Of a stretch of DNA of 64,000 bases, positions 7,706-16,471 are shown in pieces (position 1 is the first letter of the stretch; every line of letters begins with the position of its first letter). Source of the DNA: Caballeronia udeis (GTDB lineage: Bacteria; Pseudomonadota; Gammaproteobacteria; Burkholderiales; Burkholderiaceae); NCBI RefSeq assembly GCF_001544555.2, contig NZ_FCOK02000017.1, forward strand, positions 1 to 64,000, read 5' to 3'. The position numbers were made by a program, and so were the translations under genes. A model generated the notes under the pieces. The model was not told the origin of the DNA. It saw only the letters and a list, made by a program, of their open reading frames with translations, and did no database searches.

Positions 7706-8722
7706 TCAGCTCGGGATCAGGGCCAACACATCGGCGAGAAGTTGGCGCGGCACTTGCACACCGTTGGCTTCGCTTCTAAGGCGGGCGTCAAACCGTCGTT
7801 GCGATGGCAAGCGAGCACCCTGGCCGACAATGCCGCCAAAAAGAGCTTCGGCACGCTGAAGGTCGTCAGCACTGTTGCCACTTGAAAACATGGCTGGATT
7901 AAACGCAAGGATCAATTCGCCGTGACACGGTGTTGCTCCAACACCTTGGTCGAAAGCCATCGACTCGGCAGAGGTGAGGTCTCCAATGAGTGGCCCAGCC
8001 AGTAGTTCGACCATCGCGGAGAGGGCGGAGCCCTTGTGACCGCCGAATGTCATCATCGCGCCGCGCATCGCAGCAGCGGGATCGTCAGTTGGTTGACCAT
8101 TCGCGTCCATAGCCCAGTCCAGAGGAATTGTTTTTCCCGCGCGCCGGTGAAGCTCGATGTCACCACGCGCTATCGCGCTTGTCGCGAAATCAAACACGTA
8201 TGGAAAACGCCCTGGTCGAGGCCACGCAAAGGCGATTGGGTTCGTGCCGAATAGAGGTTTGGTTCCTCCCGCAGGTGCAACCCAACTATGGCTCGGCGTC
8301 ATTGCCAAAGCTGCAAGGCCCTCGCCTGCGAGATATTCCACCTCGGGCCACAGCGCCGAAAAGTGGAAGCAGTTGTTGATAGCCAGCGCTGCTATCCCGA
8401 CCTGTCGGGCCTTTTGAACAAGCACCTTGCTTCCCATCTGAAACGCCAACTGGGAATAGCCGAACCTGGCATCTACACGCACCAGCGCTGGCGAAACATC
8501 AACCAGTTCAGGCTTCGCATCACGAACCACTTTGCCGTTTCGTAGCGTGTTGACGCAGACGATCAACCGGTAGATTCCGTGTGATTGACATTCATCACGC
8601 TGGCCCGCGACGATCACTTCCGCGATCGCTTGAGCGTGATCGGCTGCCATTCCGTTTGCAGCGAGGACCCGGTTGGAGAGTTCGGATAGCTCCGCCAGAG
8701 TCAAATTAACTGTGTTGTTCAT
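7706..8722 (-). CDS. Ldh2/malate dehydrogenase-family oxidoreductase, probable delta1-pyrroline-2-carboxylate reductase
   Basis: A 338-residue NAD(P)-dependent enzyme of the malate/L-lactate dehydrogenase type 2 family, marked by DECQSHGIYRL (catalytic-region Ser47-His48-Gly49), the glycine-rich 'TKPLFGTNPIAFAWP' stretch and GGHKGSALSAMVELLAGPL. Members reduce imines such as delta1-piperideine-2- or delta1-pyrroline-2-carboxylate, or oxidise ureidoglycolate, lactate or malate. Its place, divergent from a hydroxyproline catabolic operon, favours the imino acid role (inference). The promoter region is shared with the MFS gene at 8991 and carries two TTGGATCC-containing sites. Confidence 0.8.
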   Translation of the reverse strand: MNNTVNLTLAELSELSNRVLAANGMAADHAQAIAEVIVAGQRDECQSHGIYRLIVCVNTLRNGKVVRDAKPELVDVSPALVRVDARFGYSQLAFQMGSKVLVQKARQVGIAALAINNCFHFSALWPEVEYLAGEGLAALAMTPSHSWVAPAGGTKPLFGTNPIAFAWPRPGRFPYVFDFATSAIARGDIELHRRAGKTIPLDWAMDANGQPTDDPAAAMRGAMMTFGGHKGSALSAMVELLAGPLIGDLTSAESMAFDQGVGATPCHGELILAFNPAMFSSGNSADDLQRAEALFGGIVGQGARLPSQRRFDARLRSEANGVQVPRQLLADVLALIPS

Positions 8723-8768
8723 GTCAGCCTAAGGAGTGATTCAAGCACCAATCTGCGTTTGCAAATGC

Positions 8769-8782
8769 TGGATCCAATATCC
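8769..8782. promoter_or_regulatory. Candidate GntR (FadR-type) operator, site 1
   Basis: TGGATCCAATATCC; on the minus strand it contains ATATTGGATCCA. It shares the GGATCCA and ATATTGGA elements with site 2 at 8902-8922 and lies just upstream of the minus-strand reductase gene, consistent with repression of that promoter. Confidence 0.45.
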
Positions 8783-8890
8783 TACACTGCAAATTTAGTC
8801 CGAACCTTCGCCGCACAAAGGCAAGCGTACCCAAAGGATCCGGCTGGCAAGGGTTTACCCGTCAAAAAAGTGGCATAGGGCACATCCGGC

Positions 8891-8919
8891 TTGACACGGG
8901 ATTTTGGATCCAAGATATT
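8891..8919 (+). promoter_or_regulatory. Sigma-70 promoter of the hydroxyproline operon
   Basis: TTGACA (8891-8896), a 17-bp spacer and GATATT (8914-8919) form a good -35/-10 pair pointing toward the MFS transporter gene. The spacer contains the palindromic site 2. Confidence 0.6.
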
Positions 8920-8922
8920 GGA
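8902..8922. promoter_or_regulatory. Candidate GntR operator, site 2, overlapping the promoter
   Basis: TTTTGGATCCAA includes the 10-bp palindrome TTGGATCCAA and is followed by ATATTGGA. It lies between and over the -35 and -10 boxes, so binding would block RNA polymerase. A related TTTTGGATACGA (10 of 12 matches) occurs at 15669-15680 before the GntR gene. Confidence 0.5.
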
Positions 8923-8990
8923 CGCACTCAAGATTGACCCGACGGTCGTTGTTCAAAATTGTTCAGCGATTCCTTCACTGCGGAGTCTAT

Positions 8991-10403
8991 ATGTCCCCCA
9001 TTGCAGCGCGGCTTGAGCGGCTACCGTTCAGTCGTTTCCACTTCATACTGCTCATCATGGGCGGTTTGGGATTCATGTTTGAAGCGGTTGATGCCGGCAT
9101 CATTGCTTTCATCCTTCCCGTGGTGCGTGCGAAGTGGCATCTGACCAGTTTCGAGACCGGGCTCCTCGGAAGCAGCACCTACGTGGGCTTCCTGGTGGGT
9201 GCGCTGTTTGCCGGACTGCTTGGCGATCGCTTCGGTCGCAAAGTCGTCATGATGTGGGCGCTTACGTTCTTCTGCGTCCTTACGTTTGCCAATGCGTTTG
9301 TGAGCGACTGGCACACATTTGCGCTGCTACGGGCGATCGCGGGCATTGGCATGGGTGCGGAAGGTGCAATCATCGCTCCGTTCCTTGTCGAGTTTGTGAG
9401 CAACCGCTACCGCGGCGCTTTCACGGGCGCACTCGCAGGATTTTTCTCTTTCGGTTTCGTTGCTTCGGCACTGATCGGTTACTTTTTGATCCCTCTCAAC
9501 CCCGAAGGCTGGCGCATTTCACTGATAGTCGTCTCACTGCCCGTCGTGGTCCTGCTGTGGTGGCGCCGGTCGTTGCACGAATCACCACGCTGGCTGGAAA
9601 TGCGTGGACGGCACGACGAAGCAGACGCAGTTGTCTCGGACATTGAACGTCGTATTGAGCGCTCCGGCGTGACGCTGCCGCCGGTTGTTCCGGTCGCGGG
9701 ATGGACTTTCGAATCTCGGGAGTCGGGCTCTTTCTTCAGCAATCTGAAGCTTCTGTGGAAACCACCGCTGGCCAAAACGACCGCCATGTCCTGGTGTTTG
9801 TGGCTCTCAGTCACTTTCTGCTCATACGCGTTCTTCGTGTGGATCCCGGGCCTGCTGGTGGCGCGCGGCATGACGATTACGAAGAGCTTCTCCGTATCGA
9901 TCCTGATCTATCTGGCGCAGATTCCCGGCTACTACTCGTCCGCCTATTTCTGCGAGAAGCTTGGCCGGAAGGTGACGATCGTCAGCTATATGGGGCTTGC
10001 CTGCCTCGCCGGCCTCTGGTTGGCGTATGCGCAAGGCGACACCGCGGTCGTACTCGCATCCATCTTCATGTCATTCGCAATGAATGGCGTGAATGCCGGT
10101 GAATATGCCTATACGCCTGAAGTCTTCCCGACGCATCTCAGGGCTACGGGCATGGGAACGGCTTCCGCGTTTGGCCGCATTGGCGCGATTTGCTCTCCAA
10201 TGCTGGTGGGCTACATCTACCCGATCTGGGGTTTCGCCGGTGTATTTGGAATGACTACGTCCATCCTGCTGGTCGGCGCCCTTGCAGTGATCATCCTGGG
10301 TGTGTCAACCAGCGGTAAAACGCTGGAAGAGATCACGGCGGATGAATACGGCGTCGGTGACGGTCATGGCGGAAGCCTCCCTCACGCGAAGGCGAGGGTA
10401 TAG
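8991..10403 (+). CDS. MFS transporter, probable hydroxyproline/metabolite importer
   Basis: A 470-residue 12-TM major facilitator of the metabolite:H+ symporter type (aromatic-acid/sialate-like). The loop 2-3 motif GLLGDRFGRKVVMM, an 'RAIAGIGMGAEGAI' fourth helix, and the second-half motif 'EKLGRKVTIV' are visible. The ATG at 8991 follows GGAG; an upstream frame of 29 codons has no ribosome site and overlaps the promoter. It is the first gene of the operon and is followed after 2 bp by the GAF gene. Substrate assignment to hydroxyproline is inferred from context. Confidence 0.85.
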   Translation: MSPIAARLERLPFSRFHFILLIMGGLGFMFEAVDAGIIAFILPVVRAKWHLTSFETGLLGSSTYVGFLVGALFAGLLGDRFGRKVVMMWALTFFCVLTFANAFVSDWHTFALLRAIAGIGMGAEGAIIAPFLVEFVSNRYRGAFTGALAGFFSFGFVASALIGYFLIPLNPEGWRISLIVVSLPVVVLLWWRRSLHESPRWLEMRGRHDEADAVVSDIERRIERSGVTLPPVVPVAGWTFESRESGSFFSNLKLLWKPPLAKTTAMSWCLWLSVTFCSYAFFVWIPGLLVARGMTITKSFSVSILIYLAQIPGYYSSAYFCEKLGRKVTIVSYMGLACLAGLWLAYAQGDTAVVLASIFMSFAMNGVNAGEYAYTPEVFPTHLRATGMGTASAFGRIGAICSPMLVGYIYPIWGFAGVFGMTTSILLVGALAVIILGVSTSGKTLEEITADEYGVGDGHGGSLPHAKARV

Positions 10404-10405
10404 AT

Positions 10406-10945
10406 ATGTCTGAAGCCAGTTCGATATCTGCAATCAGCGCGCTAGCATTTTCCTTGCATCGGAACGAGGCGGTTGACACCTTCTGGAAAGAGCTGGATCG
10501 CGGCTTGCAGGATGCGTTTGGTCACAAACTGTTCACGGTGCTGGCGTATGACGCTTCGAGCGGACTGCTGGGTCGCGTTTACAGCACGCAGCAGCAAATC
10601 AATCCGGTAGGTGGTCGAAAGCGTGTGACGAAGAGCATCTGGACCCAGCAGGTGCTTGAGGACGGAAAGGTGTTTCGCGGAGCAACGCGCGAAGACATCA
10701 AGGCGGTCTTCTCCGATTACGAGGTGTTGTGGTCGATCGGCTGTGAGAGCGTGTTGAATATCCCGATCCGTCAGCGAGGAATCGTCATCGGCTCGCTCAA
10801 TCTCCTTGATGGTGCGGGGCACTATGACGAAGCGCGCATTGAGCTGGCCTACGTGTTCGCTCAGCTTGCCATTACTCCGTTAGAGGCGTGCCGTGAGGCG
10901 CTCCAACTTGACGGCGCTGACAGCGGTGATCTGGAGTACGTGTAA
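10406..10945 (+). CDS. GAF-domain protein of the hydroxyproline operon
   Basis: A 179-residue protein that is almost entirely one GAF domain (about residues 20-165), with the core 'GCESVLNIPIRQRGIVIGSLNLLD'. No output domain, HTH or enzymatic motif is attached, and the three cysteines of free methionine sulfoxide reductases are absent. Stand-alone GAF proteins can bind small molecules or partner proteins. Its start is 2 bp after the MFS stop, so it is translated with the transporter and could sense the substrate. Its function is unknown. Confidence 0.75.
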   Translation: MSEASSISAISALAFSLHRNEAVDTFWKELDRGLQDAFGHKLFTVLAYDASSGLLGRVYSTQQQINPVGGRKRVTKSIWTQQVLEDGKVFRGATREDIKAVFSDYEVLWSIGCESVLNIPIRQRGIVIGSLNLLDGAGHYDEARIELAYVFAQLAITPLEACREALQLDGADSGDLEYV

Positions 10946-11000
10946 GTGTTTCTATTAAGCGGGCGGCAGCGCCGGTCGTCAGACGGGGGTTTTCAACGTA

Positions 11001-12275
11001 ATGTCTAACCAGACGACCTCGACTGCAAGCATTTCCGATGTCCTCGTGATTGGAGCGGGGGTCGTTGGGCTTGCTTGCGCGTGGTCTGCACTCAAGGAGG
11101 GGTTGACGGTCACGATCGTCGATCGCGATTTCGACGGTGACCGTACCTCACACGGTAACGCGGGTGGTATTGCAGTGACCGAAAGCACGCCGATCTCGGT
11201 GCCCGGCCTGTTTTTCAAAGCGACGAAATGGCTGTTCGATCCGCTTGGTCCGCTCGCGCTCGATTGGAAGCACGTGCCAAGCGCGTTGCCTTGGTTCCTG
11301 GAGTTTCAGCGCGCTAGTAATCCTGCGAGGTTCAAGGAAATTTCCGTGGCGCTCGCAGCCCTTAATAACCGTGTTTATGACGACCTGATTCCGCTATTCG
11401 AAGACGTTGGTGCGATGAGCACATTTTATCGTCGTGGCGCGTTGACCTTATATGAAACCGACGAGGCCTTTCACGCCGATGCGGAAGAATGGAAGTTGAA
11501 AAAAGAGCTTGGCGTTCGTTGGCGCGCGCTGAACCAGCAAGAGGTGCAGGAGTGCGAACCCGCGCTGGCGCCGGTGTTCAGGCACGGGGTGTTTCTCGAA
11601 GACTGGTCGCATATCGGGGACCCGAAGCAGCTGGTTTCGCAGATTTGCACACGGGTCAAGGCTCTAGGCGCCCGCTTCGTCGAAGGGGCTGTGACCAGAC
11701 TGGACGTAGCAAACCAGGACGCGCCATCTGCAGTTCTTCAGACCGGAGCATCAATCGCCGCGCGGCAGATAGTTGTTGCCACCGGGGCATGGTCGGCGTC
11801 GTTGGCTGAATCAGTGGGAGACAGGGTGTTGCTCGATAGCGAGCGCGGGTACAACACAACACTGCCGCAACCCGGCATTGCGCTGTCGAGAGAGGTCATT
11901 TTTGCGGAGCGCAAATTCGTGGCGACGCCGCTTGATATTGGCATTCGGATCGGGGGAGCGGCGGAGTTCGCAGGACTCGAGGCCAAGCCGAACTACAAGC
12001 GTAGCGATGCCTTGCTCACGTTAGGGAAGAGGTTCCTGCCTGGCATCCAGGACGAGGGCGCGGTGCAATGGATGGGACACAGGCCGGCCACGCCCGATTC
12101 TTTGCCGGTGATCGGTAAATCACCCTCAGCGAAGTCGGTGATCTATGCGTTCGGCCACGGGCATCTTGGGCTTACCCAAGCTGCCACGACCGGCGCACTC
12201 GTGGCAGATTTATTAGTGAATCGAATACCCCGGACGCCGCTGGATGAATATTCCATCGGGCGATTCCGGAAATAA
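11001..12275 (+). CDS. FAD-dependent D-amino acid dehydrogenase, probable D-hydroxyproline dehydrogenase
   Basis: A 424-residue DadA/DAO-family flavoprotein. The N-terminal dinucleotide fold VLVIGAGVVGLACAW (Gly18, Gly20, Gly23) and acidic VDRD end bind FAD; the C-terminal 'GHRPATPDSLPVIGKSP' and 'FGHGHLGLTQAATTGALVADLL' segments are typical DAO family. It should oxidise cis-4-hydroxy-D-proline, the epimerase product, to delta1-pyrroline-4-hydroxy-2-carboxylate and pass electrons to the respiratory chain. The neighbouring epimerase and deaminase make this the likely role over general D-amino acid oxidation. Confidence 0.85.
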   Translation: MSNQTTSTASISDVLVIGAGVVGLACAWSALKEGLTVTIVDRDFDGDRTSHGNAGGIAVTESTPISVPGLFFKATKWLFDPLGPLALDWKHVPSALPWFLEFQRASNPARFKEISVALAALNNRVYDDLIPLFEDVGAMSTFYRRGALTLYETDEAFHADAEEWKLKKELGVRWRALNQQEVQECEPALAPVFRHGVFLEDWSHIGDPKQLVSQICTRVKALGARFVEGAVTRLDVANQDAPSAVLQTGASIAARQIVVATGAWSASLAESVGDRVLLDSERGYNTTLPQPGIALSREVIFAERKFVATPLDIGIRIGGAAEFAGLEAKPNYKRSDALLTLGKRFLPGIQDEGAVQWMGHRPATPDSLPVIGKSPSAKSVIYAFGHGHLGLTQAATTGALVADLLVNRIPRTPLDEYSIGRFRK

Positions 12276-12350
12276 GCGAGGCGTCCACGCGACCTCGGTT
12301 CTCGCGGCACAGCCCGCTTAAGCTTTTAGTTCATTCTCAGAGGTGTTGTC

Positions 12351-13250
12351 ATGCAAGTTAACTGGAAAGGTGTTTTTCCCGCGGTTACAACGAAATTGAA
12401 GGACGATGGTTCGCTCGATCAGGAAGCCATCAAGGCGGGTCTGAATCGCCTCATCGACAACGGCGTAGGCGGCGTTGTCATGATGGGCATGGTGGGCGAA
12501 AATGCCCAACTGACGCCGGACGAAAAGCGCACCGTCCTCAAGATCGCGGTTGAAACGGTCAAGGGCCGTGTGCCGGTTGTGTCGGGTCTTGCTGAAACGA
12601 ACACGGACAGCGCGATTCAGTTTGCGCGAGATGCAGAAGAAATTGGTGTGCAGGGCCTGATGGTTTTCCCCGGCCTGACCTACAAGTCCGATGATCGTGA
12701 AACGGTCGAGTTTTATCGCGCTATTGCTCGCTCCACCAGACTTGGCATCATGATCTACAACAATCCGCGCGGCTATGGCGTGGATATGCGTCCGGATCTG
12801 CTTGAGCAACTGAAGGGCGAAGCGAATATTGTCGCTGTGAAGGAAGAGTCATACGACACAACACGCGTGACCGATATCTACAACCAGTTCGGCGATCGCT
12901 TCCTGGTGTTCTGTGGTGTCGATGATCTGGTGCTTGAGTCGGCAGCGCTGGGTGTGACGGGCTGGGTGTCAGGTATGGCCAACGCTGTGCCGAAGGAATC
13001 GGTTGAGCTACTCGATCTGGCGGTGAAGGGCGACTTCGAAAAGGCTCGCAAGCTGTATCGCGTGCTTACGCCGCTGTTCCACCTTGACGTCCATGTCAAG
13101 CTGGTCCAATACATCAAACTCGCCGAAAACATCACTGCCGGCTACTCGGAAAACCTGAAGGCTCCGCGCCTCAAACTCGAAGGTGAAGAGCGTCAAAGGG
13201 TCGTCGCCATCATCGAGAAAACAATGAACGACTTGAAGGCATTGTCGTAA
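12351..13250 (+). CDS. Dihydrodipicolinate synthase-family lyase, probable pyrroline-4-hydroxy-2-carboxylate deaminase
   Basis: A 299-residue DHDPS/NAL-family TIM barrel. Schiff-base Lys164 lies in NIVAVKEES and the proton-relay Tyr136 in MIYNNP. In trans-4-hydroxyproline catabolism the enzyme of this family (LhpC type) deaminates and dehydrates the imino acid to alpha-ketoglutarate semialdehyde. Position between the FAD dehydrogenase and the epimerase supports that assignment over lysine biosynthesis. No semialdehyde dehydrogenase is in the window, so the last step must be supplied elsewhere. Confidence 0.87.
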   Translation: MQVNWKGVFPAVTTKLKDDGSLDQEAIKAGLNRLIDNGVGGVVMMGMVGENAQLTPDEKRTVLKIAVETVKGRVPVVSGLAETNTDSAIQFARDAEEIGVQGLMVFPGLTYKSDDRETVEFYRAIARSTRLGIMIYNNPRGYGVDMRPDLLEQLKGEANIVAVKEESYDTTRVTDIYNQFGDRFLVFCGVDDLVLESAALGVTGWVSGMANAVPKESVELLDLAVKGDFEKARKLYRVLTPLFHLDVHVKLVQYIKLAENITAGYSENLKAPRLKLEGEERQRVVAIIEKTMNDLKALS

Positions 13251-13264
13251 GCCTCTCGCGTGCT

Positions 13265-13294
13265 CTTTGCCGTGCCTGGGCTGGCATGGCAAAG
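13265..13294 (+). other. Intra-operon hairpin between deaminase and epimerase genes
   Basis: CTTTGCCGTGCC pairs with GGCATGGCAAAG (one G-T pair) around a 6-nt loop. No U run follows. Its position inside the operon suggests mRNA processing or differential expression rather than termination. Confidence 0.45.
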
Positions 13295-13369
13295 ACGATT
13301 CGAGGTTGAGCGTCGCGGGCAGCGGCAGCATACTCTCGAGCGAGGTTTAACGATGAACGGAGTCAAGCA

Positions 13370-14368
13370 ATGAAAAGCACCTTCTTCTGTATCGACGGTC
13401 ACACTTGCGGTAACCCGGTCCGCGTGGTCGCGGGCGGTGCGCCCGTGCTCCAGGGCGCGAACATGATTGAGAAACGGGCCTATTTCGAGCAGGAGTTCGA
13501 CTGGATCCGCACAGCCCTGATGTTCGAACCGCGGGGGCATGAGGTGATGTCCGGGTCGATTTTGTATCCGTCGACCCGGCCGGATTGCGACATCTCCATC
13601 CTGTTCATCGAGGTCAGCGGCTGTCTGCCGATGTGCGGTCATGGAACGATAGGAACGGTCACGACCGCTATCGAGAACGGGCTTGTGCGTCCGCGTGAAC
13701 CGGGCGTCGTCCGGCTCGACACACCTGCCGGCCTCGTGGTTGCCCGCTACAAGTTGAACGGGGATAATGTCGATTCAGTTCAACTGATCAATGTTCCCTC
13801 GTTCCTGCATTCGACCGACCTCAGCGTGGATCTGGCCGGGCTCGGTGAGATCCGTTTCGATGTGGCCTATGGCGGCAACTTCTACGCCATCATCGAGCCG
13901 CAACAGAACTTCGCGGGCATGCATACCTTGCGCCCAACTGATATCCAGCGGCTGAGCCCGATTCTTCGGCAGAAGGCGAATGAAAAATACCAGTTCGTTC
14001 ATCCGGAAAAGCCCGAGATAAATGGCTTGAGTCATGTGATGTGGACGGGCGAGCCAACGGTAGCCGGTGCGAGCGCGCGAAATGCCGTCTTTTATGGCGA
14101 CAAGGCGATCGACAGGTCGCCTTGCGGAACAGGCACGTCCGCTCGCATGGCGCACCTGGTGGCCAAGGGAAAACTCAGGATTGGTGAGACCTTTGTCCAC
14201 GAAAGCATTATTGGCACGCTCTTTAACGGCGTTGCGACCGAGGCAACGAAGGTTGGCGAATACGACGCGATCATTCCAAGCATCGAAGGCTGGGCGCGAG
14301 TCACAGGCTTTAACACAATCTTTGTGGATGATCAAGACCCGCTTGCCAAGGGTTTCTTGCTCAAATGA
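13370..14368 (+). CDS. 4-hydroxyproline 2-epimerase (proline racemase family)
   Basis: A 332-residue member of the proline racemase superfamily. Both catalytic cysteines are present: Cys89 in LPMCGHGTIG and Cys252 in DRSPCGTGTSARMA. A Cys/Cys pair defines racemases and epimerases, as opposed to Cys/Thr trans-3-hydroxyproline dehydratases. It converts trans-4-hydroxy-L-proline to cis-4-hydroxy-D-proline, the first catabolic step, in the cytosol. It sits in the operon with the D-hydroxyproline dehydrogenase and deaminase, which strengthens the substrate call. Confidence 0.92.
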   Translation: MKSTFFCIDGHTCGNPVRVVAGGAPVLQGANMIEKRAYFEQEFDWIRTALMFEPRGHEVMSGSILYPSTRPDCDISILFIEVSGCLPMCGHGTIGTVTTAIENGLVRPREPGVVRLDTPAGLVVARYKLNGDNVDSVQLINVPSFLHSTDLSVDLAGLGEIRFDVAYGGNFYAIIEPQQNFAGMHTLRPTDIQRLSPILRQKANEKYQFVHPEKPEINGLSHVMWTGEPTVAGASARNAVFYGDKAIDRSPCGTGTSARMAHLVAKGKLRIGETFVHESIIGTLFNGVATEATKVGEYDAIIPSIEGWARVTGFNTIFVDDQDPLAKGFLLK

Positions 14369-14409
14369 ATTCGAAGGAGTTCATCGGCCTGCTTGCAATG
14401 GAGTATTGA

Positions 14410-15645
14410 ATGATTATCTTGAAGAACGCGCGGGTGCTGGACGCGAATCATGAACTCGACAAAGCCCTGTATTCGATCGTGATCGAGGGAAACCTGATCA
14501 CTGACGTGTCGCGCGAGCCGGTTCCGGAACAAGGCGCGGAGATCATTGACGTGGCCGGCCGCACGGTCATGCCTGGCCTGATCGACTGTCATGCACACGT
14601 AATTGCGTCGGTGGCGAATCTGGGATCGAACAGCCGCTTGCCCAACACCTTTGCGGTGCTCAAGGCGGTGCCTATTCTTGAACGCATGCTCAATCGTGGC
14701 TTCACGACCGTGCGGGACGCCGGCGGTGCGGACTATGCATTGGCAAAAGCGATTGATGAAGGTGTGATTGCGGGACCACGCCTTTTCGTTGCAGGAAAAG
14801 CGCTCTCTCAAACAGGCGGTCATGGAGATTTCCGCGACAGATTCGACAATACCGATCCCGATCCATGCGGGTGCAATCGCAATCTCGGTGCCATTGGACG
14901 CATCGTTGACGGCGTGGATGAGATGCGCAAGGCAGTGCGCGAGGAAATGCGCGCCGGCGCCAACCACGTCAAGATCATGGCGTCAGGTGGAGTCGCATCG
15001 CCGACTGATCCGATCGGCAATTTTCAGTTTTCCGTCGACGAAGTCAAGGCGGCAGTAGAAGAAGCTCATTCGCACCAGACCTATGTGATGGCGCATGCCT
15101 ACACGGGTGCGGCAATCAAGCGCGTGGTTGAACTGGGCGTTCGCACCATTGAGCACGGTAACTTGATTGATGATGAAGCGGCTGCGGTGATGGCGAAACA
15201 CGGTGCCTATGCGGTCCCGACCTTGGTGACCTACGACGCAATGAGCAAGGTCGGCGCGAAATCCGGTGTTTCCGAGAGCGCGCTGAAGAAGAACGAGGAC
15301 GTACGAACGCAAGGCTTGCGTGCACTTGAGATTCTCAAACGCAACGGTGTAAAGGTTGGATTGGGAACCGACCTGCTCGGTGACATGCATCAGTTCCAGA
15401 GCGACGAGTTGTCAATTCGGGCAGCTATCGTAGGGGCATTCGAGACCATCTGCCAGGCAACGAAGATTGGCGCCGAAATTGTTGGAATGGAGGGCAAGCT
15501 GGGCGTTGTTGCGAAGGATGCGTTCGCTGACCTGCTGATCGTCGATGGCGATCCTTTGGAGGATATCAACGTGTTAACGGGCCAGGGCGAACGTATTGCA
15601 GCCGTCATGAAAGATGGCTCATGGATACGGCGCGCGGCAATGTAA
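14410..15645 (+). CDS. Metal-dependent amidohydrolase, possible Xaa-Pro/Xaa-Hyp dipeptidase
   Basis: A 411-residue amidohydrolase of the imidazolonepropionase/prolidase-like subgroup. Metal ligands can be placed: His61-x-His63 (DCHAHV), the carboxylatable Lys188 (HVKIMASGG), His229 (MAHAYTG), His249 (IEHGN) and Asp321 (GLGTDLL). This set is the binuclear centre of the subgroup that includes metallo-prolidases acting on Xaa-Pro and related dipeptides. In a hydroxyproline operon, release of free hydroxyproline from collagen-derived dipeptides is attractive but unproven. No signal peptide is visible, so dipeptides would be cleaved inside the cell. Confidence 0.82.
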   Translation: MIILKNARVLDANHELDKALYSIVIEGNLITDVSREPVPEQGAEIIDVAGRTVMPGLIDCHAHVIASVANLGSNSRLPNTFAVLKAVPILERMLNRGFTTVRDAGGADYALAKAIDEGVIAGPRLFVAGKALSQTGGHGDFRDRFDNTDPDPCGCNRNLGAIGRIVDGVDEMRKAVREEMRAGANHVKIMASGGVASPTDPIGNFQFSVDEVKAAVEEAHSHQTYVMAHAYTGAAIKRVVELGVRTIEHGNLIDDEAAAVMAKHGAYAVPTLVTYDAMSKVGAKSGVSESALKKNEDVRTQGLRALEILKRNGVKVGLGTDLLGDMHQFQSDELSIRAAIVGAFETICQATKIGAEIVGMEGKLGVVAKDAFADLLIVDGDPLEDINVLTGQGERIAAVMKDGSWIRRAAM

Positions 15646-15668
15646 ACAGGCATAAACAGCAGATTGGA

Positions 15669-15680
15669 TTTTGGATACGA
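15669..15680. promoter_or_regulatory. Candidate GntR operator, site 3, before the regulator gene
   Basis: TTTTGGATACGA matches site 2 (TTTTGGATCCAA) at 10 of 12 positions and lies about 50 bp before the GntR start, consistent with autoregulation. Confidence 0.4.
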
Positions 15681-15730
15681 AAGCCGGTTCATGGTACATT
15701 TGTTTGTCCCTACCAAACAGACAGTCGGCA

Positions 15731-16471
15731 ATGGCCACCGCAACTCCCACGAAAAGATCTTCCAGGACCATGACTTCTCCGGAACCGGAAGTCGTGGAGC
15801 GTGTGACGCGAAAAATTGTTCGCCCCACCGCGGTGGAACTCGTCACTGATGAAATTCGGCAGATGATCTTGAGTGGTCAGATCTCGCCGGGCAGTGTTTT
15901 GCGTCAGGAAGTGTTGGCCGAAGAGCTGGGTGTGAGCCGCGTGCCGGTCCGCGAAGCGATCACCAGGCTCCATTCAGAAGGCCTTTTGAATGTGGTTCCG
16001 CATAAGGGCGCGTACGTTCAGGAATTGTCGGTTGACGAGGTGCGAGAGACATTTAACATTCGCCTCCGCCTCGAACCGTGGGTATTCTCTGAAGCCATTC
16101 CTTTGATCACAGACGCGGAAATCGGCAAGGCAGAGCGAATCGTCAAGGACATGGACAAGGCGACGGGTGGGGAGTGGGGCTCGTTGAATTGGAAGCTTCA
16201 CGAAACGCTTTATCGTCCCGCACGTTGCGACATCACGCTCCAGATGCTTCGCGTCTTGCATGACCGTTGCGACCGGTATTTCCGCTTTCAAGTGGTGAAG
16301 GTGCCTATTCGTGAGCAATCGCATGCAGAACACATGGCGATCATCGATGCCTGCCGTAATCGTGATGTAAAACTCGGTACCAAGTTGCTCGAGACGCACG
16401 TGAAAATCGCAAGTCAGCAGATCATGAGCATTGTTGAGGCGGTCATGGCGAAGGCGGAACGCGCTCGATAA
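15731..16471 (+). CDS. GntR-family (FadR/FCD) regulator of the hydroxyproline operon
   Basis: A 246-residue regulator with an N-terminal winged HTH (ELVTDEIRQMILSGQI...LAEELGVSRVPVREAI) and a C-terminal all-helical FCD effector domain carrying the metal-site histidines in 'LNWKLHETLY', 'QSHAEHMAI' and 'LLETHVKI'. It is the last gene of the cluster and probably represses it, binding the TTGGATCC sites. ATG 15731 is chosen; a TTG-initiated frame 20 codons upstream overlaps the putative operator, and ATG 15770 is a further option. Confidence 0.85.
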   Translation: MATATPTKRSSRTMTSPEPEVVERVTRKIVRPTAVELVTDEIRQMILSGQISPGSVLRQEVLAEELGVSRVPVREAITRLHSEGLLNVVPHKGAYVQELSVDEVRETFNIRLRLEPWVFSEAIPLITDAEIGKAERIVKDMDKATGGEWGSLNWKLHETLYRPARCDITLQMLRVLHDRCDRYFRFQVVKVPIREQSHAEHMAIIDACRNRDVKLGTKLLETHVKIASQQIMSIVEAVMAKAERAR

